NCBI GenBank assembly: GCA_964496205.1 | Contig: CAZBXV010000016.1 | Location: forward strand, 1 to 39,948 | Length of the DNA: 39,948 bases | From: CAYLHS01 sp964496205 | GTDB lineage: Bacteria > Actinomycetota > Acidimicrobiia > Spongiisociales > UBA4744 | Reading direction: 5' to 3' | Shown here: positions 7,414-16,018 of the stretch, piece by piece | Layout of the letters: each line of letters begins with the position of its first letter | How positions within the stretch are numbered: the first letter of the stretch is position 1 | The notes under the pieces: model-generated | Seen by the model: only the letters and a program-made list of their open reading frames with translations | Told to the model about the DNA's origin: nothing | Database searches by the model: none | Translations under genes and position numbers: made by a program

Positions 7414-10164
7414 ATGGCCGGATACGACTTCTCAGCAATCGAGCGCAGGTGGCAGGACCGATGGGAATCCGATGGGCTCTACCGGTCCGAGGTGGATTGG
7501 TCGAGGCCGAAGCATTACGCGCTCACGATGCTGCCGTATCCATCGGGTGATTTGCATATCGGACACTGGTTTGCGATGACCCCGAGCGACGCGCGGGCCC
7601 GTGTGATGCGTATGAAGGGCTTCAACGTGCTGTTTCCGATGGGGTTCGACGCGTTTGGGCTGCCCGCCGAGAACGCTGCAGTTCAGCGCAATGTTCACCC
7701 AAAGACCTGGACATACGACAACATCGCGACGATGCATCGGCAGCTCCGGTCGATGGGGGCGATGTTCGACTGGGAACGCGAAGCGATCTCTGCCGACCCG
7801 GCCTACTACAGATGGACGCAATGGCTGTTTGCCCGCCTGTATGAACACGACTTGGCGTACAGGGGCGAAGCCACCGTCAACTGGTCTCCAACGTTGCAGA
7901 CGGTGCTCGCAAACGAACAGGTCATCGACGGTAGGGACGAACGAACCGGACAGCCCGTGATCCAGCGAAGGATGGAACAGTGGTTCTTCGCGATTACCAA
8001 GTACGCCGAGGAACTACTGCGGTTTGATGGAATCGACTGGCCTGAGGCGATCCAGGCTATGCAGACCAACTGGATCGGACGCAGCGAAGGCGCGCGGGTT
8101 GTGTTCACGGCCGAGTCCGGCGACGACATCGAGATCTTCACGACGCGGCCCGACACCCTGTGGGGCGCCACGTTCATGGTGCTCGCGCCGGAGCATCCCT
8201 TGGTTGATGTGCTCACGTCACATCAACATCGACAGATCGTCGAGGAGTATCGGGCAGCCGCCACGGCACGATCCGAGCTCGAACGCATGGAAACCGACCG
8301 GGAGAAGACGGGCGTGTTCACCGGCGGCTACGCGCGAAACCCTGTCAACGGAGCGATGATCCCTGTGTGGATCGCGGACTATGTCCTGCTCTCCTACGGC
8401 ACCGGAGCGATCATGGCGGTCCCTGCGCACGACCAGCGGGATTTCGAGTTTGCCCGGAAGATGAACCTGCCGGTCGTGCCGGTCATCCAGCCTTCCGATG
8501 GTCCAAAACTGGATGGCGACACGATGGACGTTTCGTATGTCGGTCCGGGGTTGGTGGTCAACAGCGGCCCGATCGACGGGACGGAGGTCACCGACGCGAA
8601 GGGTCGTGCCAACCCTTCGATCGCTGCGGCGATCGATTGGATCGAAGCCCGTGGAGTGGGCGAGGAGTCCGTGAACTACAGGCTGCGGGATTGGCTGATC
8701 AGCCGCCAGCGCTACTGGGGCGCACCGATCCCGGTCATCTACCGACCGGATGGGACGATGCAACTGGTACCCGACGACCGTCTACCGGTGCTGCTGCCCG
8801 AAGACGTCGAGTTCACCCCGACCGGACGGAGTCCGCTCGTCGAACGGGAGGACTTCGTCAACACCGTGGATGCGGATGGGGAACCGGCCGTGCGCGAAAC
8901 GGACACGATGGACACGTTCATGTGTTCATCGTGGTACCACTACCGCTACCTCAGCCCTGACTACGAGAAGGCGCCGTTCGACCCGGAAGAGGCCGCCTAC
9001 TGGCTGCCTGTGGACGTCTACACCGGTGGTGCCGAACACGCCACGATGCATTTGCTCTACACCCGGTTTTTCGACAAGGCCATGCGCGACATGGGGGTGT
9101 TCGACGACACGGCGAAGATCATGGAGTCCCGCGGGCGCAACCCGAAGGGGCTCTTCGACGAGCCAATGATCCTGCTCCGCAACCAGGGACAGATTCTGGG
9201 CGAAGAGCGCGAGGGTGATCAGATCGTTGCCGAGGGCTCGTGGCGAGGTGAGGTCTTCATCGCGACGAAGGTTTCTGTCGGCTCGAGCGCTGGCGCGTCT
9301 GGTGGGAGCGTCACAGGCGAGATCGTGCGGAGGACCGAACGTGTGCTTCAGGTCGCGTGTGAGCGCGGGGTCGTCACAGTCGAGGTTCCCGAATCAGCAG
9401 TTGTCGATATTCCGTCGATTCCTGGCGCCAACGACGTGACACAGCTGCGTCACCACCTCGAAGTGCAGCGAATGTCGAAGTCCAAGGGCAATGTCGTCGC
9501 TCCCGACGAGCTCGTTGCCCTGTACGGGGCCGACACCGTTCGCACCTATCTGATGTTCGCGTTCGACTGGGAGAAAGGTGGACCGTGGGACTCGCGCGGC
9601 ATCCTCGGATCACACAGGTTCATCAACGACGTGTACAAGCTGGGGACGGCCGACTACGAAGCGGGTGGCTCCGACGATGTCCCGCTGCGAAGGGTCGTGC
9701 ACCAGACGATCCAGAAGGTCGACCGAGACATGCTGGCGTTCTCCTGGAACACAGCAGTGGCCGCGCTCATGAGCCTGCGCAACGATCTGGCGAAGGTGTT
9801 CCGTGAGCACACCGTGTCGAGGACCGCATGGGACGAAGCGATCGACACGCTCCTACTGCTCCTGGCGCCGATCGCCCCGCACGTCACAGAAGAGCTGTGG
9901 CACCTGCGCGGCCATGATTCGAGTATCCATCTGGAGGCGTGGCCGGAGGCCGACCCCGACATCGCCGCCGAAGACACGATCACGATGGTCATTCAGGTCA
10001 ACGGCAAGGTTCGCGATCGGGTGGACGTGCCGGCGGATATCACGGTCTCAGACGCAGAAGCAGCGGCACTGGCATCCGAACGGATTCAGAAGTGGACGTC
10101 CGAAGGAACCATCCGCAAGGTGATTGCACGTCCACCGAACCTCGTCAACATCGTGGTCGGCTGA
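7414..10164 (+). CDS. leuS: Leucyl-tRNA synthetase
   Basis: The 916-aa class Ia synthetase charges tRNA-Leu. It has the HIGH motif (48-51), the CP1 editing domain with GTGAIMAVPAHDQRDFEFA, the SRQRYWGAPIP segment, the zinc-less ETDTMDTFMCSSWYHYRY core strand, and MSKSK (687-691). The C-terminal anticodon-binding and tRNA-contact domains follow (NGKVRDRVDVP). The ATG at 7414 has AAGGAG 5 nt upstream; an earlier in-frame GTG lies in the divergent promoter region and lacks homology. Between LLRNQGQILG and RMSKSK there is an extra segment of about 85 residues with Gly/Ser- and Val-rich sequence. It sits at the leucine-specific-domain site but is unlike the E. coli version. Confidence 0.97.
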   Translation: MAGYDFSAIERRWQDRWESDGLYRSEVDWSRPKHYALTMLPYPSGDLHIGHWFAMTPSDARARVMRMKGFNVLFPMGFDAFGLPAENAAVQRNVHPKTWTYDNIATMHRQLRSMGAMFDWEREAISADPAYYRWTQWLFARLYEHDLAYRGEATVNWSPTLQTVLANEQVIDGRDERTGQPVIQRRMEQWFFAITKYAEELLRFDGIDWPEAIQAMQTNWIGRSEGARVVFTAESGDDIEIFTTRPDTLWGATFMVLAPEHPLVDVLTSHQHRQIVEEYRAAATARSELERMETDREKTGVFTGGYARNPVNGAMIPVWIADYVLLSYGTGAIMAVPAHDQRDFEFARKMNLPVVPVIQPSDGPKLDGDTMDVSYVGPGLVVNSGPIDGTEVTDAKGRANPSIAAAIDWIEARGVGEESVNYRLRDWLISRQRYWGAPIPVIYRPDGTMQLVPDDRLPVLLPEDVEFTPTGRSPLVEREDFVNTVDADGEPAVRETDTMDTFMCSSWYHYRYLSPDYEKAPFDPEEAAYWLPVDVYTGGAEHATMHLLYTRFFDKAMRDMGVFDDTAKIMESRGRNPKGLFDEPMILLRNQGQILGEEREGDQIVAEGSWRGEVFIATKVSVGSSAGASGGSVTGEIVRRTERVLQVACERGVVTVEVPESAVVDIPSIPGANDVTQLRHHLEVQRMSKSKGNVVAPDELVALYGADTVRTYLMFAFDWEKGGPWDSRGILGSHRFINDVYKLGTADYEAGGSDDVPLRRVVHQTIQKVDRDMLAFSWNTAVAALMSLRNDLAKVFREHTVSRTAWDEAIDTLLLLLAPIAPHVTEELWHLRGHDSSIHLEAWPEADPDIAAEDTITMVIQVNGKVRDRVDVPADITVSDAEAAALASERIQKWTSEGTIRKVIARPPNLVNIVVG

Positions 10165-10460
10165 CGCCGATCCGTTGCGGCCGGCCTCCAGCCGTGTTGC
10201 AGCGTTCCCACAAGCCCCCCGATGCATGCTCGGCCCAGAATCGAGTACGGGAGGTACACGATGACAGTTCTCGAACGGGAACGAATCGAAGAGGTCGCTC
10301 TGTCGGCGTCCGCCTAACTCGATGGGGCGTTCCCCTTCGGACGCTTCGACCGGTCCGAGGACCCTGAACTCCACGTACTGATGACTATCACCGGGCAGTC
10401 TCGGCTGCCGGGCAAACGAGGGCTGCGGTCTCGCTCTTGTTCCAAGGCGGGGGTAGTGTC
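10165..10460. other. About 300-bp gap after leuS with regulator relic
   Basis: No intact gene is seen. The gap holds a SARP/AfsR-type N-terminal relic on the minus strand (listed separately) and a weak hairpin with one bulge (GGCAG/CTGCC with flanking CCGG pairing) near 10393-10412. An 18-codon plus-strand frame from ATG 10261 with an upstream GGGAGG is probably chance. Confidence 0.5.
10300..10374 (-). pseudogene. Relic of a SARP/AfsR (BTAD-type) regulator N-terminus
   Basis: From a GTG at 10374 the minus strand reads VEFRVLGPVEASEGERPIE then LGGRRQ. This matches the usual start of SARP/AfsR-type regulators (x-F-x-V-L-G-P-L-E-V, then L-G-G-x-x-Q-R-x-L-L). After the Gln the expected hydrophobic HTH helix is missing and the frame continues as unrelated sequence (SDLFDSFPFENCH) toward the leuS end. 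There is no room for the DNA-binding and BTAD domains. It looks like a truncated remnant of a gene otherwise lost; I see no ribosome-binding site. Confidence 0.5.
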
Positions 10461-10466
10461 GTGCCG

Positions 10467-11321
10467 ATGCTTGCCTCGATCCCCTCCCCATCATCGAACA
10501 CGCTGTCGATAGGTCCGCTGACCATCCACTACTACGGGCTGGCCATCGGTATCGGCGTGCTCGTCGCGATCTGGATCACGGCCCGACGGTTCGAACGATT
10601 CGGAGGCGAGGCGAATCTCGCCGAGAACGTGTCGATCTGGGCGGTGGTGGCGGGCCTCGTCGGAGCCAGGGCCGCCTATGTCATTCCTCGTTGGAGTGAA
10701 GTCACCGCCAACGGGTTCTGGCACGTCTTCGCCGTCTGGCAGGGTGGACTGGCGTTCTTCGGCGGGCTGACGGCCGGCGCGATCGTAGGGCTCGGCCTGA
10801 TGTTCTACCACAGAAAGCCCGGCAAGAGCCGATGGTGGAACGTCGCAGCGTTCGCTGATGCTGCTGCGATCGGCCTACCCGCCGCGCAGGCAATCGGGAG
10901 GTGGGGCAACTACATGAACCAAGAGCTGTTCGGTACCCCGTCGAACCTGCCGTGGGCGGTTGAGATCGCACCCCAGTTCCGGCCTGCCCAGTACGCCAAC
11001 TACTCGACGTTCCAGCCGGCATTCCTCTACGAGTCTCTGTGGAACGTGGTCATCGTCATTCCGATCCTGCTGCTGATCGAGAGACGATTCAAGATAGCCA
11101 GAGGCAACATGATCCTTGGCTACCTGGTGTTCTACGGCATCGGCCGCTTCCTGCTCGAGTTCATTCGGACGGATCAGGCCACCTACGTGTTCGGTATCCG
11201 GGCCAACCAGCTCGTCGCCGCGATCGTGGTGGTGGCCGGCCTCGCCGTCTTCCTCATTCGACAGGCGAAGGGGGCCGCAGGGTATGAAACCGAACCCGAA
11301 CCTGCGTCCGTGGAGGAGTAG
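10467..11321 (+). CDS. lgt: Prolipoprotein diacylglyceryl transferase Lgt
   Basis: The 284-aa integral membrane enzyme moves the diacylglyceryl group of phosphatidylglycerol to the lipobox Cys of prolipoproteins. Family features: an early IHYYGLAIGIGVL helix, GARAAYVI, WQGGLAFFGGL, and the signature segment GLPAAQAIGRWGNYMNQELF with the key R-x-G-N. PAFLYESLWN follows (usual H-P-x-Q-L-Y-E; the His-Pro is replaced), then YGIGRFLLEFIRTD near the end. About seven membrane helices. The start may be ATG 10467 or GTG 10461; an AAGGCGGGGG stretch (10444-10453) serves either. It makes the substrate modification needed by lipoproteins such as the sugar-binding protein at the right end of the window. 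It converges with ppk2. Confidence 0.93.
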   Translation: MLASIPSPSSNTLSIGPLTIHYYGLAIGIGVLVAIWITARRFERFGGEANLAENVSIWAVVAGLVGARAAYVIPRWSEVTANGFWHVFAVWQGGLAFFGGLTAGAIVGLGLMFYHRKPGKSRWWNVAAFADAAAIGLPAAQAIGRWGNYMNQELFGTPSNLPWAVEIAPQFRPAQYANYSTFQPAFLYESLWNVVIVIPILLLIERRFKIARGNMILGYLVFYGIGRFLLEFIRTDQATYVFGIRANQLVAAIVVVAGLAVFLIRQAKGAAGYETEPEPASVEE

Positions 11322-11330
11322 CCTCCTTTG

Positions 11331-11377
11331 TTCTTGTCAATCTGGGCGCCTTTCAGGGTCGTTGATCTTGACAAGAA
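11331..11377. repeat. Hairpin repeat unit, copy 1
   Basis: TTCTTGTCAA (11331-11340) and TTGACAAGAA (11368-11377) are exact inverted 10-bp arms around a 27-nt loop containing TCTGGGCGCC and CAGGGTCGTTGATC. It is followed 60 bp later by an almost identical copy. It sits between the convergent ends of lgt and ppk2. Confidence 0.85.
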
Positions 11378-11390
11378 CCCGCCCTCCTTG

Positions 11391-11437
11391 TTCTTGTCAA
11401 TCTGGGCGCCTCTCAGGGTCGTTGATCTTGACAAGAA
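11391..11437. repeat. Hairpin repeat unit, copy 2
   Basis: This is the second copy of the unit at a period of exactly 60 bp, with the same TTCTTGTCAA/TTGACAAGAA arms (11391-11400 and 11428-11437). One base differs in the loop (CCTCTCAGGG against CCTTTCAGGG). It could act as a bidirectional terminator for lgt and ppk2, but there is no clean U-tract. It could also belong to a dispersed repeat family. Confidence 0.85.
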
Positions 11438-11446
11438 GAGGGACGG

Positions 11447-12250
11447 TCAGGTGACCACGATGTCGTCCAGGCCCTCTTCCGATTCGGGGTAGCGCATGTT
11501 GAGACCTTCGAGGGTCTCGACCAGCACCGAACTGATGACGAGATTGCGGTACCACTTCCGATCTGCCGGGACGACGTACCAGGGTGCCCACGGTGTCGAT
11601 GTCTTCTCAAGCACAGCCTCGTATGCCTGCCGATACGTGTCCCAGAAGTCCCGTTCAGCCAAGTCGGCCTTCGAGAACTTCCACCGCTTCGTCGGTTCGT
11701 CGAGCCGAGCCTGGAGGCGTTCACGCTGTTCCTCCTTGGAGATGTGAAGGAAGAACTTCAGGATGGTCGTGCCCTCGTCGGCGAGGCGTTTCTCGAACGC
11801 GTTGATCTGGTCGTAGCGGCGGCTCCATACTGACTCGGCAACCAGGTCGTGGACGCGAACGACAAGCACGTCTTCGTAGTGAGATCGGTTGAAGATGGTG
11901 ATCTCCCCGGAGCCGGGAGTGTGCGGATGGACACGCCAGAGATAGTCGTGAGCCAGCTCCTCAGGGGTAGGTTTCTTGAACGAGGCGACCTTCACACCTT
12001 GAGGGTTTGTACCGTCGAACACGTGGCTGATCGTCCCATCCTTGCCTCCGGTGTCCATTGCCTGGAGGACGACGAGAACCCTGTGTGTGCCTTCTGCGTA
12101 CAACAGCTCCTGAAGTTGCTCCAGACGCTTGTTGAGGTGTTTGGTTCTTCTACGGCCTTCCTTCTTGCTTCCGGCAAAGGCGGAGCCGTCTCTCGGATCG
12201 ATCAGGTCGAGGTCGATGTCGGTTCCCGGTTCGACTCGGTATCGCTGCAT
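11447..12250 (-). CDS. ppk2: Polyphosphate kinase 2 family phosphotransferase
   Basis: The 267-aa PPK2-family enzyme transfers phosphate between polyphosphate and nucleotides (NDP or NMP). The Walker A-like motif is MDTGGKDGTI (65-74), and the Walker B/lid region is FNRSHYEDVLVVRVH (about 120-134). WKFSKADLAERDFWDTY is the usual later helix, then STPWAPWYVVPADRKWYRN, a strongly conserved family block. The length and lack of a second domain suggest a single-domain class enzyme (the class I or III preference cannot be told). The ATG at 12250 has a near-perfect AAGGAGG 3 nt upstream. It is divergent from comEA and converges on lgt. Confidence 0.93.
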   Translation of the reverse strand: MQRYRVEPGTDIDLDLIDPRDGSAFAGSKKEGRRRTKHLNKRLEQLQELLYAEGTHRVLVVLQAMDTGGKDGTISHVFDGTNPQGVKVASFKKPTPEELAHDYLWRVHPHTPGSGEITIFNRSHYEDVLVVRVHDLVAESVWSRRYDQINAFEKRLADEGTTILKFFLHISKEEQRERLQARLDEPTKRWKFSKADLAERDFWDTYRQAYEAVLEKTSTPWAPWYVVPADRKWYRNLVISSVLVETLEGLNMRYPESEEGLDDIVVT

Positions 12251-12314
12251 TGGCCTCCTTGGTCGCGCCCCAACCTACTTCAACCACCTCTGCCGAGGTG
12301 ATACAAGGATCGAG

Positions 12315-12860
12315 TTGAATCGACTCTCCATTGTCATCGCCATAGCGGCGCTCGTCCTCGCGGGTTCGGCAGGTTTGTGGTTCGGCCGGTCCAGGCCCAC
12401 ACCCACCTCTGCCCCTGTCTCCGGCACTGTCGCCGAAACGAGCCATCCGACGGAACGAACACTGACGGTTCATGTATCCGGGGCGGTTGTTCACCCCGGT
12501 CTGGTGGAGGTCGCCGATCCCGCTCGGGTCGCCGACGTGATTGTCGCCGCAGGCGGTGCGCTGCCCGACGCCAAGCTCGGATCGGTGAATCTCGCGGCCT
12601 TCGTCGCCGACGGGCAGCACCTCGACGTCCCATCGACCGATGTCCGAGCGAGCGTGGGAAGCACCGGGAAGGTGGCGATCAACCAGGCCGACGCCGCGAC
12701 GCTGGAGCAGCTGCCCGGAGTCGGCCCGGTGCTCGCCGAACGCATCTTCGAATACCGACAAGCCCACGGACCCTTCCAGACCGTCGAAGATCTGCTCGAT
12801 GTTCCCGGGATAGGTGAGTCCAAGCTTGCGGCGCTTCGCGATGCAGTGTCTGTTCCATGA
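12315..12860 (+). CDS. comEA: ComEA-like DNA-binding competence protein
   Basis: The 181-aa membrane-anchored protein binds incoming DNA during transformation. An N-terminal hydrophobic helix (about 5-23) is followed by a Pro/Thr linker, an SLBB domain (about 50-106, LTVHVSGAVVHPGLVEV) and a C-terminal double helix-hairpin-helix domain (about 119-180) with INQADAATLEQLPGVGP and DLLDVPGIGESKLAAL. I chose the TTG at 12315 because AAGGA lies 5 nt upstream and it puts the membrane anchor at the N-terminus; no ATG or GTG is available there, and longer starts run through the divergent ppk2 gene. Its stop overlaps the comEC start (ATGA). Confidence 0.9.
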   Translation: MNRLSIVIAIAALVLAGSAGLWFGRSRPTPTSAPVSGTVAETSHPTERTLTVHVSGAVVHPGLVEVADPARVADVIVAAGGALPDAKLGSVNLAAFVADGQHLDVPSTDVRASVGSTGKVAINQADAATLEQLPGVGPVLAERIFEYRQAHGPFQTVEDLLDVPGIGESKLAALRDAVSVP

Positions 12861-14998
12861 TCCGGCCCCCGGACGGCCCTGGGAGATGGGCGCTCGCAGG
12901 TGCTGCACTGATCTGGGCCTGTGTGGTCGCCGGTCGAGTCGCAGGGGGTTGGGCCCTTGGTGCCGCTGTCGCGGTCGGGATTGGATTGGTGGTGTTTGCT
13001 CGGAGGCCGTGGGCGGTGGTGCTTTCGTCACTGCTCGTCGCAGGGTCGATCTCCGGGGCGTTGTCCGCCGCCCGAACGTCCGCCGTCCTGGACGCACCGG
13101 TGGCGGAAGGGCCGGTCCGAGTGGCCGGTACCGCCCTCGAAGACTCTCGGAGGGGAGCGTCCGGCGACTGGTTCATGTTTCGGCCAAGCCATGTTTCGGA
13201 CGCGGGGACGTGGAAGGCGTGGGCCGGCCCTCCCATGCTCGTGTCGCTGCGGGAACCGGTCGAGGTCGCTGCAGGAGACCGAATCATCGTGAACGGAGTA
13301 AGCGTTTCGAGCCCCGGAATGGCACGTGGAGACCCATACGCGGGAGTGATACGTCGTGCCCGAGTGGTGGAAACCGGGTCTGCGTCGAGCATTCTCTTCA
13401 GAGTCGGCAACGCCATCAGAGACCGCATCGCCGCGGGTATTCCCGAAGGCAGCCCGGCGGGCGCACTGCTATCCGGCTTCCTCATCGGCGATGTGAGAGA
13501 TCTTCCCCCGGTATCCGCCGACCAGCTCCGACGGGCTGGACTCACTCACTTCGTTGCAGTGTCGGGATCCAATGTTGCGCTCTTTCTGATTCTGTGGTGG
13601 GTGGTTGTCGGTCCATTCGCCTTCGGACCGAGACGGCGGGCGATCGCCGGACTGGTGGGGCTTGCCGTCTTCGTGGTGGTCACTCGGTGGGAACCGTCGG
13701 TTCTCCGCGCTGCGGGCATGGCCGGTCTGCTGCTCGTCGCCCGGGCGAGCGGTGTTGCACTCACACCGTGGGTTGCGTTGGGCACCTCGGTGGGAGGTCT
13801 GCTCCTCGTATCCGGGGAGCTGAGCGGCGATGTCGGGTTCCAGCTGTCCGTTGCTGCCACTGCCGGGGTGATGGCCGGAGCAAACATGTTCGAGAATCGC
13901 CTCCCACGCCTGATCGGCGCTCCGCTCGGGGCGACCATCGCGGCCCAAGTGGCTGTCGCCCCGATTCTGCTGGCACACTTCGGGACGATTCCGCTGCTCT
14001 CGCCGATCGCCAACCTCATTGCATCACCGTTGGTGATGGTGTCGACAGCCACCGGAGGGATCGGTCTGCTGGCCGGCATCGGACCGTTGACGTCCGTCGC
14101 TATCTTCGCTGCCAACGGGGTGATTGCCATTGCAAAAGTCGCGTCCGGCTGGCCCCAGCTCGGTCCGGTTGCGGCCACAGGAGCGATCTCGGGGAGCCTT
14201 CTCGCGGCATCGAAGCGTCTCCGACCTGTGCTCACGGTGATCGGAGCAGGGGTTCTGCTCATGTCGGTGGTCGGGCACCGGATCGATACGCCGTCGGCGG
14301 TATTTCTGGACGTTGGCCAAGGGGACGCAGAGTTGATCATCGGGTCGTCGGGTGAGACGATTCTCATCGACGGGGGGCCCGACGCTGCACTGATCCTCCG
14401 CAAACTCGCCGACTACGGCGTGGACCATGTGGACGTGATGGTGCTGTCACACCCACACGACGATCATGCGACTGGTTTGCTGGCGATCCTCGAGCAGTTA
14501 CCCGTGGGAGTGCTCTGGGAGTCCGGGTACCAGGGAGGTGGACCTGCCGCAGCCGAGTTGCTGGCCGAGGCGCGTCTTCGGGGCGTGCCGGTGCTGACAC
14601 CGACGGCCGGAGCGGTGTTCGGTGTGGGGCAGTTCACGATCAAGGCGATCGGACCGCTTCGGCGCTACGCGTCACCTAACGATCAGTCCCTCGTTCTCGA
14701 CATCGAAACGCTCGGGACGAGGATGCTGTTCGCCGGGGATGTCGAGACGATTGCTCAGGCGGAGCTGGGAACCGTCCGAACCGACGTCCTGAAAGTTCCG
14801 CACCAGGGGGCGGCGACATCTGATGAGTCGTGGGTGGCGTCGACGGGGGCTCGAGAGGCGATCATCAGCGTCGGGCCGAACACGTTTGGGCATCCCTCGG
14901 AGTCAGTCATCGATGCTCTGGAGGCAGCCGGTGCTCGCGTACGACGAACTGACCAGGAGGGCGACATCATCGTTGCGTTTGGGACTACGAGGTCCTGA
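12857..14998 (+). CDS. comEC: ComEC/Rec2 DNA uptake channel
   Basis: The 713-aa multi-pass membrane protein is expected to pass single-stranded DNA across the inner membrane. N-terminal helices and a soluble OB-like region come first, then the Competence domain starting near residue 205 (FLIGDVRDLPP, LTHFVAVSGSNVALFL). A C-terminal metallo-beta-lactamase-like domain runs from about residue 480 (VFLDVGQGDAELI). Its metal motif H-x-H-x-D-H is intact (HPHDDH, about 532-537), followed by FAGDVE and VPHQGA, so the domain may be an active nuclease. The ATG overlaps the comEA stop. The 3' end overlaps the convergent GGDEF-like gene by 14 bp. The organism is thus potentially naturally transformable, though pili genes are not in the window. 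Confidence 0.95.
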   Translation: MIRPPDGPGRWALAGAALIWACVVAGRVAGGWALGAAVAVGIGLVVFARRPWAVVLSSLLVAGSISGALSAARTSAVLDAPVAEGPVRVAGTALEDSRRGASGDWFMFRPSHVSDAGTWKAWAGPPMLVSLREPVEVAAGDRIIVNGVSVSSPGMARGDPYAGVIRRARVVETGSASSILFRVGNAIRDRIAAGIPEGSPAGALLSGFLIGDVRDLPPVSADQLRRAGLTHFVAVSGSNVALFLILWWVVVGPFAFGPRRRAIAGLVGLAVFVVVTRWEPSVLRAAGMAGLLLVARASGVALTPWVALGTSVGGLLLVSGELSGDVGFQLSVAATAGVMAGANMFENRLPRLIGAPLGATIAAQVAVAPILLAHFGTIPLLSPIANLIASPLVMVSTATGGIGLLAGIGPLTSVAIFAANGVIAIAKVASGWPQLGPVAATGAISGSLLAASKRLRPVLTVIGAGVLLMSVVGHRIDTPSAVFLDVGQGDAELIIGSSGETILIDGGPDAALILRKLADYGVDHVDVMVLSHPHDDHATGLLAILEQLPVGVLWESGYQGGGPAAAELLAEARLRGVPVLTPTAGAVFGVGQFTIKAIGPLRRYASPNDQSLVLDIETLGTRMLFAGDVETIAQAELGTVRTDVLKVPHQGAATSDESWVASTGAREAIISVGPNTFGHPSESVIDALEAAGARVRRTDQEGDIIVAFGTTRS

Positions 14999-15776
14999 GG
15001 CGGGCGAGCGTCGGTTCCACATCCTGGTCAGGGAATGTGACCGCCGAGCTGTCGAGCGTGTGGGATCCAAGACCCCGGTCCGACATCCACTCCTGGACTC
15101 TCTCGACGAGGGTCCCACGGAAAGACCTGCTGCCTTCGATTCCGGTTTCCGGGAGGACGACCGTCAGCAGGTGGCGGTTCCCCTCCACAACGTGTCCTGC
15201 TTTGTCCGCGCCTCGGATTCCCGATGACACCATGTGCCCAAGCTCTCTCAGGAGGCTGTCTCGTCGCTTCGAGCGCAGCATCTCGAATGCAGACGAGGGG
15301 ATCTCGACGGTCACGACCGAGAATACGGTCTTGTAGCGGAGTGATCTCGAGCGCTCCATGTCGATCCCTTCGACGAGCGCGCGAGCGTTCAGCATCCCCG
15401 TCGAGTCGTCGATCTGGTCGTAGAGTTCCAGTTTCTCGACCGATGCGCGAAGCTGGCTCACCGCCCATCCTCCGATTCCGCCGAACGCCAGGTAGCCCGC
15501 GGCGCGACCCAGGATCAAGCCGACGAAACGGCCGGCCCCCATGGCATCGAGGGCTGGATACCGCAGCACACCGTATGCCACGGCAGCTCCGATGCCGAGC
15601 ACGACGCCACCGGGAAGGCCCCAGAACATGAGACCCAGAAACACGGGGATGAAGAGCAGCGTGCCGACGACCTCCACCGGATCGACGCTCCGTGCGTACA
15701 TGATCAGGGCGATCAATGCGAGGAGAACGAGACCGATTCCGGTGAGGAGCACACGCAGGCGTCGGGCGTTGAACAC
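14985..15776 (-). CDS. Membrane protein with degenerate GGDEF-like domain
   Basis: The 263-aa protein has an N-terminal membrane region (about four helices, residues 8-108: VLLTGIGLVLLALIALIMYA, LLFIPVFLGLMFW, GVVLGIGAAVAYG, VGLILGRAAGYLAFGGIGG). A C-terminal domain begins like a GGDEF domain with YDQIDDSTGMLNARAL (119-134; the family has D-x-L-T-G-L-x-N-R-R). At the position of the GGDEF active-site turn it has EGNRH (198-202) before LLTVVLPETG, so it should not make c-di-GMP. The GTG at 15776 puts the membrane domain at the very N-terminus. TACCAT lies 8 nt upstream, without a ribosome-binding site. Perhaps a sensor or c-di-GMP/GTP-binding scaffold; function unknown. Confidence 0.75.
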   Translation of the reverse strand: MFNARRLRVLLTGIGLVLLALIALIMYARSVDPVEVVGTLLFIPVFLGLMFWGLPGGVVLGIGAAVAYGVLRYPALDAMGAGRFVGLILGRAAGYLAFGGIGGWAVSQLRASVEKLELYDQIDDSTGMLNARALVEGIDMERSRSLRYKTVFSVVTVEIPSSAFEMLRSKRRDSLLRELGHMVSSGIRGADKAGHVVEGNRHLLTVVLPETGIEGSRSFRGTLVERVQEWMSDRGLGSHTLDSSAVTFPDQDVEPTLARLRTS

Positions 15777-16006
15777 GGCACCAGATGGTAGTGGTGTGTT
15801 GTTCAATGAATGTCTGCATGTCTGCGAGGACGCGACGTCATCTGGCCAGGACACAGGACGAAGGCGCACCCGTGCTTCGAGGACGATGACGCCGCCAGGG
15901 GCGCGTCTTGAGCCGCAGAGACCGGTCATTCGGGCGACGGGCCACTGGTGGTGGACGGTACACCGGCCATATCCCCCGAGAACACGGGCAATCACAGGGG
16001 GAGCCG

Positions 16007-16012
16007 TACACT
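16007..16012 (+). promoter_or_regulatory. Putative -10 hexamer for leaderless transcript
   Basis: TACACT lies 6 nt before the ATG at 16019, with no Shine-Dalgarno sequence. The spacing fits transcription starting at the start codon. Confidence 0.45.
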
Positions 16013-16018
16013 GCGGTC

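Noticed and set aside
10261..10317. 18-codon frame MTVLERERIEEVALSASA with an upstream GGGAGG
   Set aside because: Too short to support, no leader-peptide features, and it lies over the minus-strand SARP relic.
12814..14355. 513-codon open frame on the plus strand
   Set aside because: It overlaps comEC in another frame and is Arg/Gly-rich noise; comEC has clear motifs.
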